A program made the translations under genes and the position numbers. The notes below the pieces were generated by a model. The model did not search any database and was not told the origin of the DNA. It saw only the letters and a list, made by a program, of their open reading frames with translations. DNA of 64,000 nucleotides from Antennarius striatus (taxonomy: Eukaryota; Chordata; Actinopteri; Lophiiformes; Antennariidae): assembly GCF_040054535.1 (NCBI RefSeq), contig NC_090779.1, positions 20,074,501 through 20,138,500 of the forward strand. The letters run 5' to 3'. Position 1 is the stretch's first letter. Every line of letters starts with the position of its first letter. Positions 1 to 12,457 of this stretch are shown one piece after another.

Positions 1-3000
1 GTCGGCGGAGGGCTGTACAAGGTCATGTTAGACAGCTTATCATTGAGCATGCCATAATGTTTGGACTTGATCTCCTCACGCTCGGCGTCGGTCATCAGAC
101 CCTCAGAGATCAGCTGGTCTGAGTAGGAGTCAGGGATGCTCTCCCGTGATCTGTGGGGATGTGACACACGGCAATGTGATTCAGTAACTAGTAGACGTGG
201 TCCATGACACATTTGGGTGGGAATAAAAACATTTAATCCATACAAATGATACAAATGTTGCTGCAGGGAATACTTTCTTCTGAAGAAAACAGAAACAGAA
301 ATACAATAAACCATTTAGTAGGTAAAAGAGCAAACTGACCGGATGATCTTGTACATGGCCGGGTTGGTGAAAAACGGCTCGTCCAGCTCGTTGTGGCCCC
401 ACTGTCGGTAGCAGATCAGGTCCACGATGACGTCCTTCCTGAAGAGTCTCTGGTACTCCACAGCCAGCCGAGTAGCACGCAGCACGTCCTCTGCTTGATC
501 TCCATTGACGTGAATGATAGCACAGTTCACCATCTTACCTGCAAAGGTAAGCGTTTGTTTGAGGACGTGACGGGATGCACGGCCTGCGCCGACTGATTCA
601 CAGAGTTTGACTGACCGACATCACTGCAGTACAAAGACGACCTCCCTCTTTCGGACGGGGTGGTGTAGCCCACTTGGTTGTTCACAATGAGGTGGATGCT
701 TCCACCAACTCTGTAGTGGGGGAGGTTCGAGAGGGTCAAAGTTTCTGCAACAACACCTTGGCCGGGGAAGGAGCCATCGCCATGGACCTGTGGAGGAGAC
801 AGGGTTAAGATTTCTAGAACATCATCATTTTACCATCTGAGCAGAGACATCCAGACACACACACAGACACACAGACACACAGACACACAGACACACACAC
901 ACAGGAGATCTACTGCTCCAGCTGTTAGATAAATGTCATATAAATCAAAAACAAGAAACGCCTGTCTTTTAAAAATCATGTGATTCTTATACAAACATGA
1001 ATTTGTGATCGAACCACAAATAAATAAGATTGTATTGTAATATTTAAACTGTACTGCCCACCATTCACTCATATGAGTCTCTCTCCATCTCTCGCACATC
1101 TCCAACACCTTCACACCTGGCTCACCAGCATTTACAAAAACCGTTTGTAGGTTATCAATTTTTTTTTAAAAACTCTGGATGTGATTTTTTTGTGGGATAC
1201 TGCACACCTCGAACACTGAAACAGAAAAATGTTGGCTCCACAATGAGCAAACCAGGGCAGAAATGTTTACATAAATCCAGTAGAAATGTTCTTGCTGTTG
1301 TTGTTGTAGTCTCTCTATGTGTGCATGAGCGCTAAAGCACCGCTGCCATGTTTTGACTCTAACAAGTAATTTATTCTCATAACTGAATCACATTAGCTCT
1401 CTCACAGCTAACCTCGCAGTAATTCGCTCCTGGAATTATACAGGACTGGACAGCACAGACTGAAACAGCATGTTACCAAAATGAAATAACAGGGTATGTA
1501 CAGGGTATGCCCAGGATCGGTCTCTCAGGACACTTTTGTAGTGATAAAACCCACAAATTACAAAAATACAAAGAAATTATTTAACTATGGGTGCTGATGC
1601 CGTCTTGGCCAGGGCTCCCTTGCAAAAGAGATGTGTAATCTCAATGGGATTCACCTGGATAAAGGTTAAATAAAAAATAAATAAATAAAATAAACCACAT
1701 AGAGGATCATGAATGTACAAGTTGGCAACGTCACGATCAACTGTCATGATTGTGCATTAACAGTTGTGAACCAGTACCTGCAGACAGATGACCCGGTCCC
1801 CAGGATGGGCGCTGTCTTCGTGCGAGTAGTCGCCTTCCTTCTTGAGCTGCTGCCTGGCCCTGGCTTTCCCCTGAGCCACAGGATTGATCGCTTCGAGGTG
1901 AGACGGGTTGGGGAGCATTGTCACATGGACGGAGTGTCTGGCACCAAAATCCAAATCCTCTGTGGCCGTGAGGTGGGAGAGGACATCACCGATGGAAGGG
2001 GATGCATCAGGGAACTCGCTGAGGCCACGCATCTTACGGAACATGAGCTGGAGAGAAACAGCCATTTGAGTCCTTCTTCACCTGTGATGTTAATTACAGC
2101 CGTGCAGGGATAAACATTCTAATGTAATGACATCATTGATTATTTCAAAAATCTACTTCTCATTAAAAACGTCTACCTCGGGTGGGAACTTGAGCAGGCC
2201 TGTAAGGAGGTTGAGTCGGCCTCTGTGGGGCATGCCGATGATGATGTCTGTGACGCCGCTATGGGCCGATTGGTAGAAAAGCTCGTGGAAGAATCCCATC
2301 ATGCTCTCTGCTCCTTCTCCTCCGTATCGCTTCACAGTAGCAAACTTTGTGGCCAGAAAGTGGTCAAATTCCTAGGGATTATGGGAGAAAATGTATCACA
2401 CCACCGTAAGGAACGGCTGTGTTATGCATCAGCATCAACGATGCAAAGTCTTTATGTGAAGTCATCACTTTGCAGGACATACAAGTTAAGCACATTAACT
2501 GAAAAACACAAAGAAAAAAAGCTGCTGACAACAAAAAGAAAACTCACAAGATCCTTATTTAACTCGGTCTGCCAGTCCTGTCACATCACTTCTGGACGTA
2601 CCTGAGATTCAAGCATGATCTTGGAGAGATGTCTCCTCTCCTCGGTGGTGAAACTTTGTTTCTTAAGCTCTTCAAAACGGTCAGCAAACCACTCCCTCTC
2701 CTCCATGCTGCTCAGCTGATTGGGCTCCACAGACAGATGGCCGCAGTAGGCTTCTTCTAGGTAGGCTTGAACCTCTTCCACTGAGGCCTCCGCCTTCCCA
2801 AAATGCCGTAGTCCTTCAGAAACACGAAGAAATTTTAGGTTTTGACTGGTTTTGTTGGGGATTTGTTAGATTTAAGCTGACATTCCTCAAATGTGTATGT
2901 CTACTGGACAGTAAAACCTATTCTAATTCTGATTCTGTTTAATATTTGATGTAAACGATGAGTGGAGTTAATAATCCTCCACAAACCTAAACAAAAAGGT

Positions 3001-3770
3001 TTGTGGAGGATTTTGCCTCAATTTACAATATTTCCTCGACCCAGTTGTTGCAGGAGGAAATAATACAGCCGTTAACTTGAGAATCAGGAAAAGCCTAGAA
3101 TTGAATGCACAGAAAAATGATCAGAAGTAAATTAATAATTGGGACAAAACAGACATGAACATTTACTCAGGTCTAGGCTATTTGTTTAGCATAACATTGT
3201 GAGTAAACTATAAATAACCCAGAGCATCCTCTCCGCAGGTGATGCAGTCTCCACTCACCTGTGGTGTTGAGCCGTCCGGTGACAGCCCCACGCAGCACGT
3301 CGATCTCTGGGACACTGTCAGCGACAGGTTTCTGAGGTAGTAACGGGTTGATTTTAGCAGCTTTGTGGCCATGTGCTCTGTAGGCTTCCACCAGACGGGC
3401 CAGACCGTGATCTGAACACAGAGCACACCTCAAGTCAGCAACCAGGAAGTTGTTCCGGTGTCAGGTAGAGAGGAACTGCAACAGATCCTCCATCAGGATC
3501 AACTGCCTCAATGATTTTAACGTTGTTTACATCACTGTAAAATGAATGAGTGATAAATGAACAAACACATGTTGGGATTGGAACTTCCTTCCTCTGACCT
3601 TGATTTAATGCCCCGATGCGGTCGCTCACAAACTTCTGCTGGTTCTCGGTCGGTTTGGGACGATATCCGTAGACACCTTTCTCGGTGTGATAACAACAAG
3701 CGACAACCTGCCGTGCGACGCGAGGAGGCAGGCTGCTCAAAGCCGTCTTTAGACAGAGAATGCCCGGCAT
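1..3770 (-). CDS. dhtkd1: dhtkd1, 2-oxoadipate dehydrogenase E1 subunit (5' part, cut by window start)
   Basis: Mitochondrial thiamine-diphosphate E1 enzyme of lysine, hydroxylysine and tryptophan breakdown; it decarboxylates 2-oxoadipate as the E1 part of a 2-oxoadipate dehydrogenase complex. Coding exons read on the minus strand: 3599-3770, 3259-3411, 2602-2813, 2177-2371, 1778-2047, 616-787, 340-538 and 1-150 (incomplete). All have AG/GT borders and join in phase to give about 507 residues of a protein that is usually about 920. The ATG at 3770 opens a basic, Ser/Leu-rich presequence expected for mitochondrial import, followed by EKGVYGYRP. Family signatures include [14 protein letters not shown] (from about residue 226), the ThDP/metal motif [11 protein letters not shown] (about 337-347) ending with VNNQ (about 369-372), and [12 protein letters not shown]. 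No stops or frameshifts are seen. The remaining C-terminal half lies before position 1. The match to DHTKD1 rather than OGDH is based on the N-terminal region and exon-by-exon similarity to human DHTKD1 as I know it. Confidence 0.96.
616..787 (-). CDS. dhtkd1: dhtkd1 exon carrying the thiamine-diphosphate motif
   Basis: This 172-base exon encodes [16 protein letters not shown] through [11 protein letters not shown]. It holds the GDG...NN pattern of thiamine-diphosphate enzymes, where the Asp and Asn side chains coordinate the metal that holds the cofactor. The acceptor is at 788-789 and the donor GTCAGT starts at 615. The motif is complete, so the gene looks enzymatically intact as far as it can be read. 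Confidence 0.93.
853..901. repeat. (CA)n-rich microsatellite
   Basis: Alternating CA units with periodic CAGA interruptions, inside the dhtkd1 intron between the exons at 616-787 and 1778-2047. The poly-Val/Cys reading frame across it is a product of the repeat. Confidence 0.9.
1588..1693 (+). mobile_element. LINE-type 3' end with (AAAT)n tail
   Basis: The stretch reads cttggccagggctcccttg, then an aaaagagatg...atctcaatgggat block, then aaaggttaaataaa, and ends in AAAT repeats. This order is familiar from abundant fish retroelement 3' ends that finish in a short A-rich tandem tail. Only the 3' end is present, as expected from 5'-truncated target-primed insertion. It sits in a dhtkd1 intron. 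The family name cannot be fixed without a repeat library. Confidence 0.65.
2973..3012. repeat. Perfect 16-bp inverted repeat with 8-nt loop
   Basis: The left arm aatcctccacaaacct (2973-2988) is exactly complementary to aggtttgtggaggatt (2997-3012), with aaacaaaa between. It lies in the dhtkd1 intron between the exons at 2602-2813 and 3259-3411. It could be the remains of a small inverted-repeat element or an RNA hairpin in the intron. Confidence 0.85.
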
Positions 3771-4150
3771 ATTTACAGGTGAGACGTTAATGCTTAAACA
3801 CGTAAAATGAACGTGTGGGATAGTGCACCCTAGCAGCTACAGGACAGCAGCCATACTGGTCGGAGAGGGATGACGTGGGCGTGCTCAGCGCAGCGCGAGC
3901 CCGTTGGCTCACGCTTCACCCGGAACACAATGTAGAAAAAAAAAATACTTAACTATAATTTCTTTTTTTTAAATATTTTAAATATTTTTATTTTGTTATA
4001 TCTTCAACTATCATGGTCTTAACGTTAATCTTTATTTTAAAGCTTTAGTTTTAATTTAGGTTCAAAAAAAAAAAATTAAGCTAGCCAAAAAGCTCGAGGT
4101 CAATGACCCCACGTGACGTCACGCAACAGGTGTCAGACGAGGATTTCTAT
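3771..4150 (-). promoter_or_regulatory. dhtkd1: Probable dhtkd1 promoter and upstream region
   Basis: The roughly 380 bases upstream of the dhtkd1 ATG include a CpG-containing stretch (about 3850-3920, with gtgacgtgggcgtgctcagcg nearby in two pieces) and then an AT-rich section. At 4110-4121 an E-box CACGTG overlaps a full cAMP-response element TGACGTCA, followed by CACGCAAC. Placement just upstream of the first coding exon makes a promoter likely, but the transcription start cannot be seen. Confidence 0.4.
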
Positions 4151-4479
4151 TTTGGGGTCACGTAATTCATTTCAACTAACATTTGCAACACAATGCAGCT
4201 CTGTAAAATAAAAACAAAAATATGAAGATAATGAAAAATATAATCTACACAACAATGAATTATTTTATTTTATTTATTTTATTTTATACTCTTGATGCCT
4301 GTTTGATACATTTCAATATTTTTATATTTCTTAATTACTAATCAAGACAGTAGGAGCAGTGGTCTAGCTTTATCTATTTTTATATTTTTGAAGGTATTGA
4401 TCATCATTTTTACTTTTTTGTCCTGCATCATAATTCCAAATTTAAAATCAGTATCATATCATCAGTATATACAGTACAT

Positions 4480-4735
4480 TTCACTATACCTTTACTTAAC
4501 CAGGCCTGTTAATTTTTTATTTCTATGCCTATTTATGATTTTCTATTTATATATTCTTGATGGGTTATTTATCACTCTTTCTATTTGGTGTTGTACTACT
4601 TTCTATGTGCTGGTGCTTTCTGTGTGCTTTTTCTGTGTTTTGTGTACTTACTGTGCTGTGTGCGACGGAGATATTAATTTCCCTGACGGAACCTCCTTAA
4701 GGGTTAATAAAGTTATACTCTACTCATAAATTTTG
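4480..4735 (+). repeat. Dispersed repeat, copy 1 (retroelement 3' end)
   Basis: This block is closely similar to 47480-47735. Shared landmarks are aggcctgtt, ttatttctatgcctatttatga, tactactttctatgtgctgg, and the end gacggaacctccttaag followed by a taataaagt-like terminus. The ending resembles fish LINE 3' ends. The surrounding 4151-5000 is otherwise AT-rich DNA with no gene that I can support. Confidence 0.7.
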
Positions 4736-5377
4736 TCATGCAGTCAGATATCCAGTCCAGAAGTGATTACTATAAACATAAGCATTGTAATAATATTAAG
4801 AAAGTAAGTAATTTGATCAAATTGGAAGGTGTGTGAATAAATTATCAGTCACAACTAATCTGAATATGACTCTGCTTTGACATAAGATGAGTTTTGTCCT
4901 TGGGTCACTGACTTTGTTTTGTCTGCATTCAAGGGCAAGCGAGAAGAAACAGCTGAGACTTTAACCTCAGATGCCATATGCAGCTGTGAGAATGCCTCAT
5001 GTCAGTGTTCAGAGCAGCCCAGAGCTTGATTTCCAACATATGATCACTCAAGTCAATCAGTCATGTTTTTTTCATAATTGTCTATTGTCAGTACACATTA
5101 TTATCATTCACTACCTGTAAATCTGTTATTGTACACTATTGTTCCTTTGTGTATTCAATTGCTTGAGAGTTTCTTTAGTTTGAATTGTACCAGTGGGGTC
5201 GATATATCAGGCTTTGGTTATTCAACAAACAACAAACAAAGAGCTTTATTTGTCATTATACACAGGGATGGGACAATGAAATTGAAAGGCCAGATGGAAA
5301 GTTGGTCTAGAGCCGCTGCACCCTGGGTGCGCCGCCACTATGGGCCAACATGACCTAATATTCCTTAGATGCATGTT

Positions 5378-5745
5378 TTTCCTGATAATGGGGGGAAACC
5401 GGAGAACCCGGAGAAAACCCATTCAGACACAGAGAGAACATGCAAACTCTTCGCAGAAAGGCCACGTTGGAAATGATAGGGTCGAGGCGGATGGCCGCCC
5501 AAAAGAGTCTGGGTCCTGCCCGGAGTTTCTTCCTCATCGAGGGAGTTTTTCCCCGCCATTGTCGCTTATGCTTGCTCTGGAGGGTTCAGTTGGGTTTCTC
5601 TGTCTGTTAAAGCGCTTTGAAATGTCTGCTGCCATGATTAAGCGCTATATAAATAAAACTTGATTGATTGATTGATTGGGGTTTGAACCCCTGACCTTCT
5701 TGCTGTGAGGCAGCAGTGCTAAACACTACTCCGCCATCAAGAAGA
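5378..5745 (-). mobile_element. Inverted Mermaid/V-SINE-like tRNA SINE, split by a nested insertion
   Basis: On the minus strand, 5745-5678 reads as a tRNA-type head (gatggcggagtagtgtttag, then the box-B-like ggggttcaaacccc region reversed). 5476-5378 reads as the usual SINE body (gtttgcatgttctctctgtg and gggttttctccgggttctcc). The two parts are contiguous in an ordinary copy of this family, compare 60654-61024. Here they are separated by about 200 bases of another repeat (5477-5677), so this is a nested insertion. Confidence 0.75.
5477..5677 (+). mobile_element. Fish repeat with (TTGA)n tail, nested inside a SINE
   Basis: It runs from about gatagggtcgaggcggatgg through gtttttccccgccattgtcg and aaagcgctttgaaatgtc to gcgctatataaataaaactt, ending in TGAT repeats. 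The gcgctatataaataaa end plus a short tandem tail is typical of a very common fish non-LTR-derived repeat. It interrupts the SINE described at 5378-5745. Open frames through this stretch are not genes. Confidence 0.7.
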
Positions 5746-6900
5746 CAATCTAAGATCATTTTAATGAAGGAATTGTTGGTGACCAATAACTCAGTGATAT
5801 CTTTTAATTTCTTTATGCCAGGACTTGCAGTAAAAGCTGCATCTCAGACCGAGACAGTGTCTAACATTTTTCGGCGTAGTGTATAACCTCTACCGCTGGG
5901 TGGCGATATTTCATCGTTTCAATTAGGAGTTATACAAGAGGCTTGTGGTCCAGCTTACAGTAATGCCAAGGCACTAAATAAAAACAAACTGACATTTTTT
6001 TTGTAGGTAGAGACGTTTTTACATCATTCAGGGGACTTTATCAATTCTGGTTGATATAAGGGTTGTTCCATATTTGTATAATCCTGTGAGATCATCACAC
6101 ACACCTTAGAAATCATTTAGGTTATGTGTTAATAATATTGTAAACCATCTTCATTGGTTTAGGTTTCATTTATTTGTGTTCATGACAAAATACAACAGAA
6201 AATACAAAAAAGTGAAATAAAAATAACAGGTGGGCTGAAAAATAAACATGGCTTCAAAACTTGAGAAAAAAACAAAATGAAAAAAGATAAGTACACTTAT
6301 TTGTGCTATACACTGATGTCAAATTTCCTATTATATAGTATCGCATCAAGACAAGCCGGTTAAGGCCTTTTTTAAAAGACTGCAAGTGGAGCAGAGAAGC
6401 TGTTCCAGAAGACTTAACATCTGTACCTAAAAACGAGTTGTCAGTGACGACAATGATCAGCACATAATGGTGGGGTAACTCTGGATCTGAGACCCAAACA
6501 TGTGCACTCTTCTAAATGTTGAGGGATAGTTTTGCTAGACATTTATCATCCTAGATAAAAATTGAGTCCTCTTCAGTGTGTCCTACACATTCTTCCTGAG
6601 ATCACTCAATCTGAACTTTAGGTTGCAAAATTGCTTTGTTCGGTAAATACTTCTTTGGGTTTTGTCTTCGACCCCGGTGTCATCCACAGTGGCTGGGCGT
6701 CATTCCTTTGAAGGAGTTCATGCAATTTTACAGTTCCTCCTTTTAGGTGATCCACAGTGGGTGAGAGGAATGAACCCCGATGCTTCTGTGTAGATTCATG
6801 TTCAGGTTTGCATGTTACATTACAAACTGATCTGATGATCATTTATTATTTAGTCTTCTGGTTGCTTTTATTGAATCAGCCCAAAATTCAAATATGTGAA
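5746..6900. other. Intergenic DNA without recognisable genes
   Basis: AT-rich spacer between the nested repeats and the presumed celf2 3'UTR. No exon with usable splice borders, tRNA or clear repeat was found. Short open frames here have no recognisable similarity. Confidence 0.5.
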
Positions 6901-9900
6901 ACTAAAAAGCAAATGAAAAAAAACCCTTTATTTTGAAATTAGAATGTACATCTGTACACACAGCTGGATTTTTTGTGATCATTCTCAACATATATCTGAT
7001 TTTTCATAGCTATCTCTTAATCTACTGGTTGCTACAATAGCTTCAAACCTTTTAAGTTATGGCACATCCAGAGAGACAATCCATTTGATTTCTATAGTAT
7101 CCTTAAGATGCATTTATGAGTTTTGTATATGACTTAAGCGATAACACAGCCAAGTATTTAGAAAAATCAGATGGTATACCCGTCAGCTCTTCTGCAGGTC
7201 AGTCTGATCTGGATCCAAAAACGCTTAAATATTCAGAGCTTGTGGAAAATTCGCCATTGCAACATGAATCTTATTGACTTCCAACTAGGACATAATTATA
7301 GCCGATGGTGCTGCTTCACTTGTTTAATGTGATGATCAAAAGCTACTGAAGTAGATCTTGCGAACAGCCAATAATGACATATGTATCAACTTTTATGCGA
7401 TTCCAAGTTCAAGGGGTCGGTTTTCCTGGTCTGAGTCATGAGGGTCAAACTATCCTGTGAATATTAAAGTATAAAAACATTTAATGGCAGAAATGAATTA
7501 CAAATCCTCATGTACACTCTGTTAGGACGGTTCAGATTCAGGAATGGAATCACTGCTGCTTACTTGGCGCATGTGTTGAATATTTGTTCTTGACACAGTT
7601 TCATTTAACTCGTCTGCCAATGACGTCACCCGTGACCTCCTTCAGTCCTCCAGTCATCGAGCAGCAGATCATTTATTTCACGCTTGTGTTTTTACACTGA
7701 AAGGAAACTTATCCATGGATGAATTCTAAATTTTGTCAGCGGATAGTCGTATGTTTGCCGACTCCACCTTGTGTGACATCACATAAATATACTCAACCCC
7801 CCCACCGACATCTGTCACTGATCTGAAATAACCAAAGAGAAGCACAACGAAGAGAAACAAGTTAGCCAGACATGACACACTGGGGGAGGGAGGGGTAGTT
7901 TGTAAAATATCTTTACAACACTGCACAAGCACAACACACAGACACAGTCCATATTACGGGATATGATTTAATTTGGAGACAAAGGCAAAGAAACACACCA
8001 CACATGAACATTGACCAAAAAAAGAACAGAGTCTTTCAGCTACACACTCCTCTATGGGAAAAACAGAAAACTCTACCTAGGTAAAAAGCAAGGCTCAAAC
8101 TAAACAGTTAACTCCCCAACTAAGACTAACATTTCACACAAGTTGTTGAAATTCCGATGACCATTAAACTATGTGGACAGCACAAATACTACATGAAACT
8201 TTATTTAGAGGATCCCAACCCCCCGAAACTGAAACAGAGTAGAGAAGTGACATGTCATTCTAAGTGAAATCAAAATTAGGCATTTTTCAAGAGACAACAA
8301 AAAAAAAAGAGACAAAAAAAAAAATGCTTGACACCAACAAGAGGCCAAACTCGAGACCAGGTCAAGACGAGGCCACATTGAGAGGCCAGACATTTTTTTT
8401 TCCAATATAGATTTTTTTTTTCCTTTAATTTCCAATATAAAAAGCTTCACTGGTACAAAATACATATGAACAACCAGTTGTAGAAATTGGAAAGCCTGTG
8501 TATGTTTTTCTTCTTTTTCAGATCCCACCCAGTTTCAAAAAATTGATATTGGTTGAACTGAAAAACGACTGTATAATACAGATCACATCTAGATGCACCC
8601 ACTTTGGCTTTTATCAAGACAAAACATCTATTAAATTATTGATGGAACGTGAACAAACTACTACTGATTATCAGACAAGAAAATAACAAGTTTTTTGTTT
8701 GTTTTTTTTATACTTTTTTTTTGGATCAAGACAATATCTATATAGATGCAAAGCTACCACACTGTCAAAAAAAGCACTTAAGAATATGAAAACACTGAAT
8801 AAAGAAAGTGATTGTTAGAGCTGATTTTCTGATGGAAGCCCCTGAAGTGAGTCAAGTTCCTGTTGGGACAGCTGTGGACTGTACATTGTGCTTTTATTCA
8901 TTGAAAGTAACACTTCGCCATACACCGCACGTCACCACAGACCCGCAATCATTTCAGCGTTTGACACGACCGAATCCTTTCAGAGATCTTAGCGACACGA
9001 TGTCAAGTGTCTTTTTTTTATATCCTAGAGCTCGATTTTCACTTTCTGGAATCAAAAAGACACATTTGACAACCCGTCGTTTGTATCGCAGAGTGTTACG
9101 GTACACGAGTTCACACCCACTAAGAAAGAAGTTTAACCTTCAAATGTATAGGGAAGTTTATTGTTTATCTACATTTCTTAAACCAAGTGTTCAATTTGAG
9201 TACATCACAATACACATTTACTAATAACTGAACAAACACAGAGTGGGGGGGGGGGACATGAGCAAGTGACAAGAGCTTTCATGACAAAAATACACAAAAA
9301 AGGCTAACTGCAGCAATCTCTAAACCAAGGCCTAATAAGGATGTGTAGGCAGTTTCTAGACGTATATATGGCACTTTGAATATTGTATTGCATTTGGATA
9401 GAAAAAAAGAAAGAAACACAGTAAAAAGCACATGCCCATATTAAAAAGTGAAATCAGTGGTACCTCGAAAATTGTTGGGATTATAATCAAACATACACAC
9501 AACATTCTGCAAAAGCGTTCAGCTCCCACAAATTGTGCTTAACGGTTCCTTACAAAACGAAAACACGTTCCTCGAGCACAGCTTCAAATTTGGTACCCTT
9601 TTGATTAATGTTTTGGAATATGCATGAATTTTGAGGCAAAAACAAATCTAAACTGAAAAGGTCAAATGTTAACAATTGTGCATTGTGTGTCATAATCCTG
9701 TATGTCTACTTGCACATACAAAAAAAAAGCCCCTGAGTTGACAACTCTTTAGTCCCATCAGATTCGCTGTTTCAGGGAACCCTTCATCTTTGGGGGTGAA
9801 GTGGTTTTTTTTATTTATTTTGTAGTACAACAGACAAAATACCACCCCAGTTAAAAAAGTGTAAACTTTGTGCTGAAAAAAATGGAATGTATTTGTAAAC

Positions 9901-11522
9901 CACCGTTATTGTGGTTTGATTTTTTTTTTTTTAATAAATGTCTTGTGTGTCGTGTACGACGTGACACAGGAAGTCAAAAGAACAATCAGAGGGAAACTAA
10001 AAAAAACAAGTGTGAGTGTGTTTAGAAAATGTGCAGGGACCCACAGTTCTGTGTTGTGTCCAAGTGATCTCCTCTTCAGGGGCTCCCACATCTGCAACCT
10101 CAGAAAGTGTATAGTGTGTAGCAGTGTGCTTTTGTGTGCATGCATGTGTGTGTGTTTGTAGCTAAAAAAGAAAAAGTATGTCATATTACAGGAAAGTATG
10201 CCGACTTCAAAAACACTCAAGTTTGACACATGGGCACTTAAAAAATAAAATGACATCTTCTGGCATCTGTGTGATTAACAGACACTGTAAATCATCTTCA
10301 ACAAAAACCAAAGTGAAACATCCATATTTAAATTAAAAGCAAATTCAAAAGAAAGTCAACAAGACGTACCGTGGAAGTTGAATACTAAGTTTCTCTTAAA
10401 TGCAGGGAACAAAAATTAAGTCTGCATATTGTGACCCTTTAAAAAGAAATTTATCTGCCCCGCCCACCCCGAGAAATTAAAATTACAATTAAAGCAGAGG
10501 AATTTTTTTGACTTAGCGTGATTTTAATTCACTAGAAATGACCCTCAAGCAGTCATGCTGATCAAACTGAATTTTAGTCTTCTTTAAAAATGCAATACAC
10601 TGAAGACCCCCCGACATAGATGACATTACAACATAATCTACAAAAAACCCAAAGTTTTGTCTGGGTTCTGTTAGTTAAACTTCTATAGATTCAATGGTAT
10701 AAAATATAGGTAATCTAAGTGTGCATTTAAACCACAGATTGTCTATTTGTGAATCAGTTCTAAAAAAGTTGACTCATGTAGGTAGTCATTTCTCTAAACC
10801 GAGCAAATGTACCTTTTATTGTGCCATCAATAGTTCAAAAGGAAAAAAATTAATACAGAGTATTTTCTAAATGAAAAGAAAATATATTTCTTAAATAAGC
10901 TTGGCGTAAATCTCGCACTGCCCACAAAATGTGGAGCTCATTACAGAGCACTAAGAGGGGTTTACTTATCAGACTTTCAAAAGTGTTGTAAAGTGGTCTG
11001 TATCAGGCTTTTTTTTCTCAGACGATAACATATTGCTAATGGCACCAAGTAGCACATGTGTGCCAATCCCTGTATATAATGTGACTTTCATATGAACTTT
11101 ACCGAGATAAAAAGAAAGCAACATAAAAAACAAAGCTAAATTAAAAATAAGAAATCCCACAGGTTTTTAAAACATTCACAAAAAAAAAAAGTCTCTTAAA
11201 TGGTTTCAACGCAGGTACGTCTTCACATTTATTTGTTTGACCTCTCTCCCACCTGTCACATTTCTATACAGAACAAAAAAAAAAAAGAACATACATGCAG
11301 AAAAATCAGGTAGAGCTAAGGTCAAGGGTCAGTGGGTTGCCAGGTATTGGTCAGACGAGCTTAGAGAGACATCACAGACAATGGTGGGATGATGAGGCCA
11401 GGAGTTTGGCTTGGCTTTCAACATCATGAAGACATGCTAGGCTAATGATGAACAAGCAGGCATGGAGATTTGTTCTAAAAAAAAGGAATAAAAACACGAA
11501 AGGAAGAGAGAGAGGAGAGAGG

Positions 11523-11556
<34 letters not shown>

Positions 11557-12457
11557 AGACAAAGGAGAGAAGAGAAAGTTAGGGGTACAGCACAAGAATT
11601 GTTTAGCCACGAGGCACAAAAACCAACAAAAACAATGCCAATCAACACATAAAGTAAGGACAGCCAGGAAAACATACCGCCCCTTTCTCCCGACACACAA
11701 AAATACATAAGTTTAAGGAAATGACACCACTAGGACGTAATGAGAGACTCCGACATGCACAAACTGTTTCCTTTGAACCCAAGGAGATCCATCTAGGGCC
11801 AGTCTCTTGTGAGAGACTTGGAGAATGGATGGATAACTGGAAGAGGTGGTTAATAGAGAAAAGAGAGGTAGCCTAGCTCGACATGGCTTTACAGGAGACG
11901 GAAAAAAGGGTGAGATGAGAGAGCTAAGACAGAAGACTTCAGAGTGCAAAAGATTTTCACATTGAGAATGGTCAATGAAAGAGACGGACTACACGTAAGA
12001 AAAAGAAAAAGCCAAACACCGGTTGAAGTTCTGGTCTCATGGTCTGGCTTCAGCCCTTCAACGCAACAACTGATCCTTAGTCAACCCATCTAGCTTGACC
12101 TGAAGGCAATGAAATGGCATGGAAACACACACCTGACGTTCTCCACTAGTTACTGGGACATAAAATACCTCCAGCGAACACTGACTCCAGTGATAGTCAT
12201 AAATAATCATATACATTAAAATATTTAATCCGACTCAAATTACATGATAAAACTGTGGAATGAAATACAGTAAAAGGTGGAAAGATCATTGCAACCCCTT
12301 TTTTTTTTTTTGGAACAGAGCGGGTTTCCCTCCTGTGATGGGCTCTTTTCCCCCAGCCCCACTGAGTCTCTGCTGTGGTGACCTTGGCTGGAGGGTGAAC
12401 TTACCCTAGCAGTGCTAGCATTAGAGCTGGGGAGGGGGGAAGGCCCCGGGGCAAGGA
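6901..12457 (-). other. celf2: Probable long 3'UTR of celf2
   Basis: Directly downstream of the celf2 stop codon lies about 5.5 kb of AT-rich DNA with many homopolymer runs and no recognised SINE or LINE, unlike the repeat-packed DNA at 4.2-5.75 kb. On the minus strand AATAAA signals occur at 8205-8200 and 6932-6927, among others. Mammalian CELF2 has a 3'UTR of several kilobases. The true cleavage site is not determinable; 6.93 kb is the most distal good candidate before repeats begin. Confidence 0.45.
11505..11562. repeat. (GA)n microsatellite
   Basis: Runs of GA/GAGAGA on the plus strand, so CU-rich in the celf2 sense transcript. The Ser/Leu frames on the minus strand over it are artefacts of this repeat. 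Confidence 0.85.

Noticed and set aside
830-1114. Minus-strand frame with a Cys-Val repeat
   Set aside because: Translation of the (CA)n/(GT)n microsatellite in a dhtkd1 intron.
5078-5663. Frames of 91 and 107 codons on the plus strand
   Set aside because: They cross the nested SINE and TTGA-tailed repeat; no gene evidence.
11437-11708. Ser/Leu-rich minus-strand frames
   Set aside because: Produced by the (GA)n/(CT)n tract; no homology.
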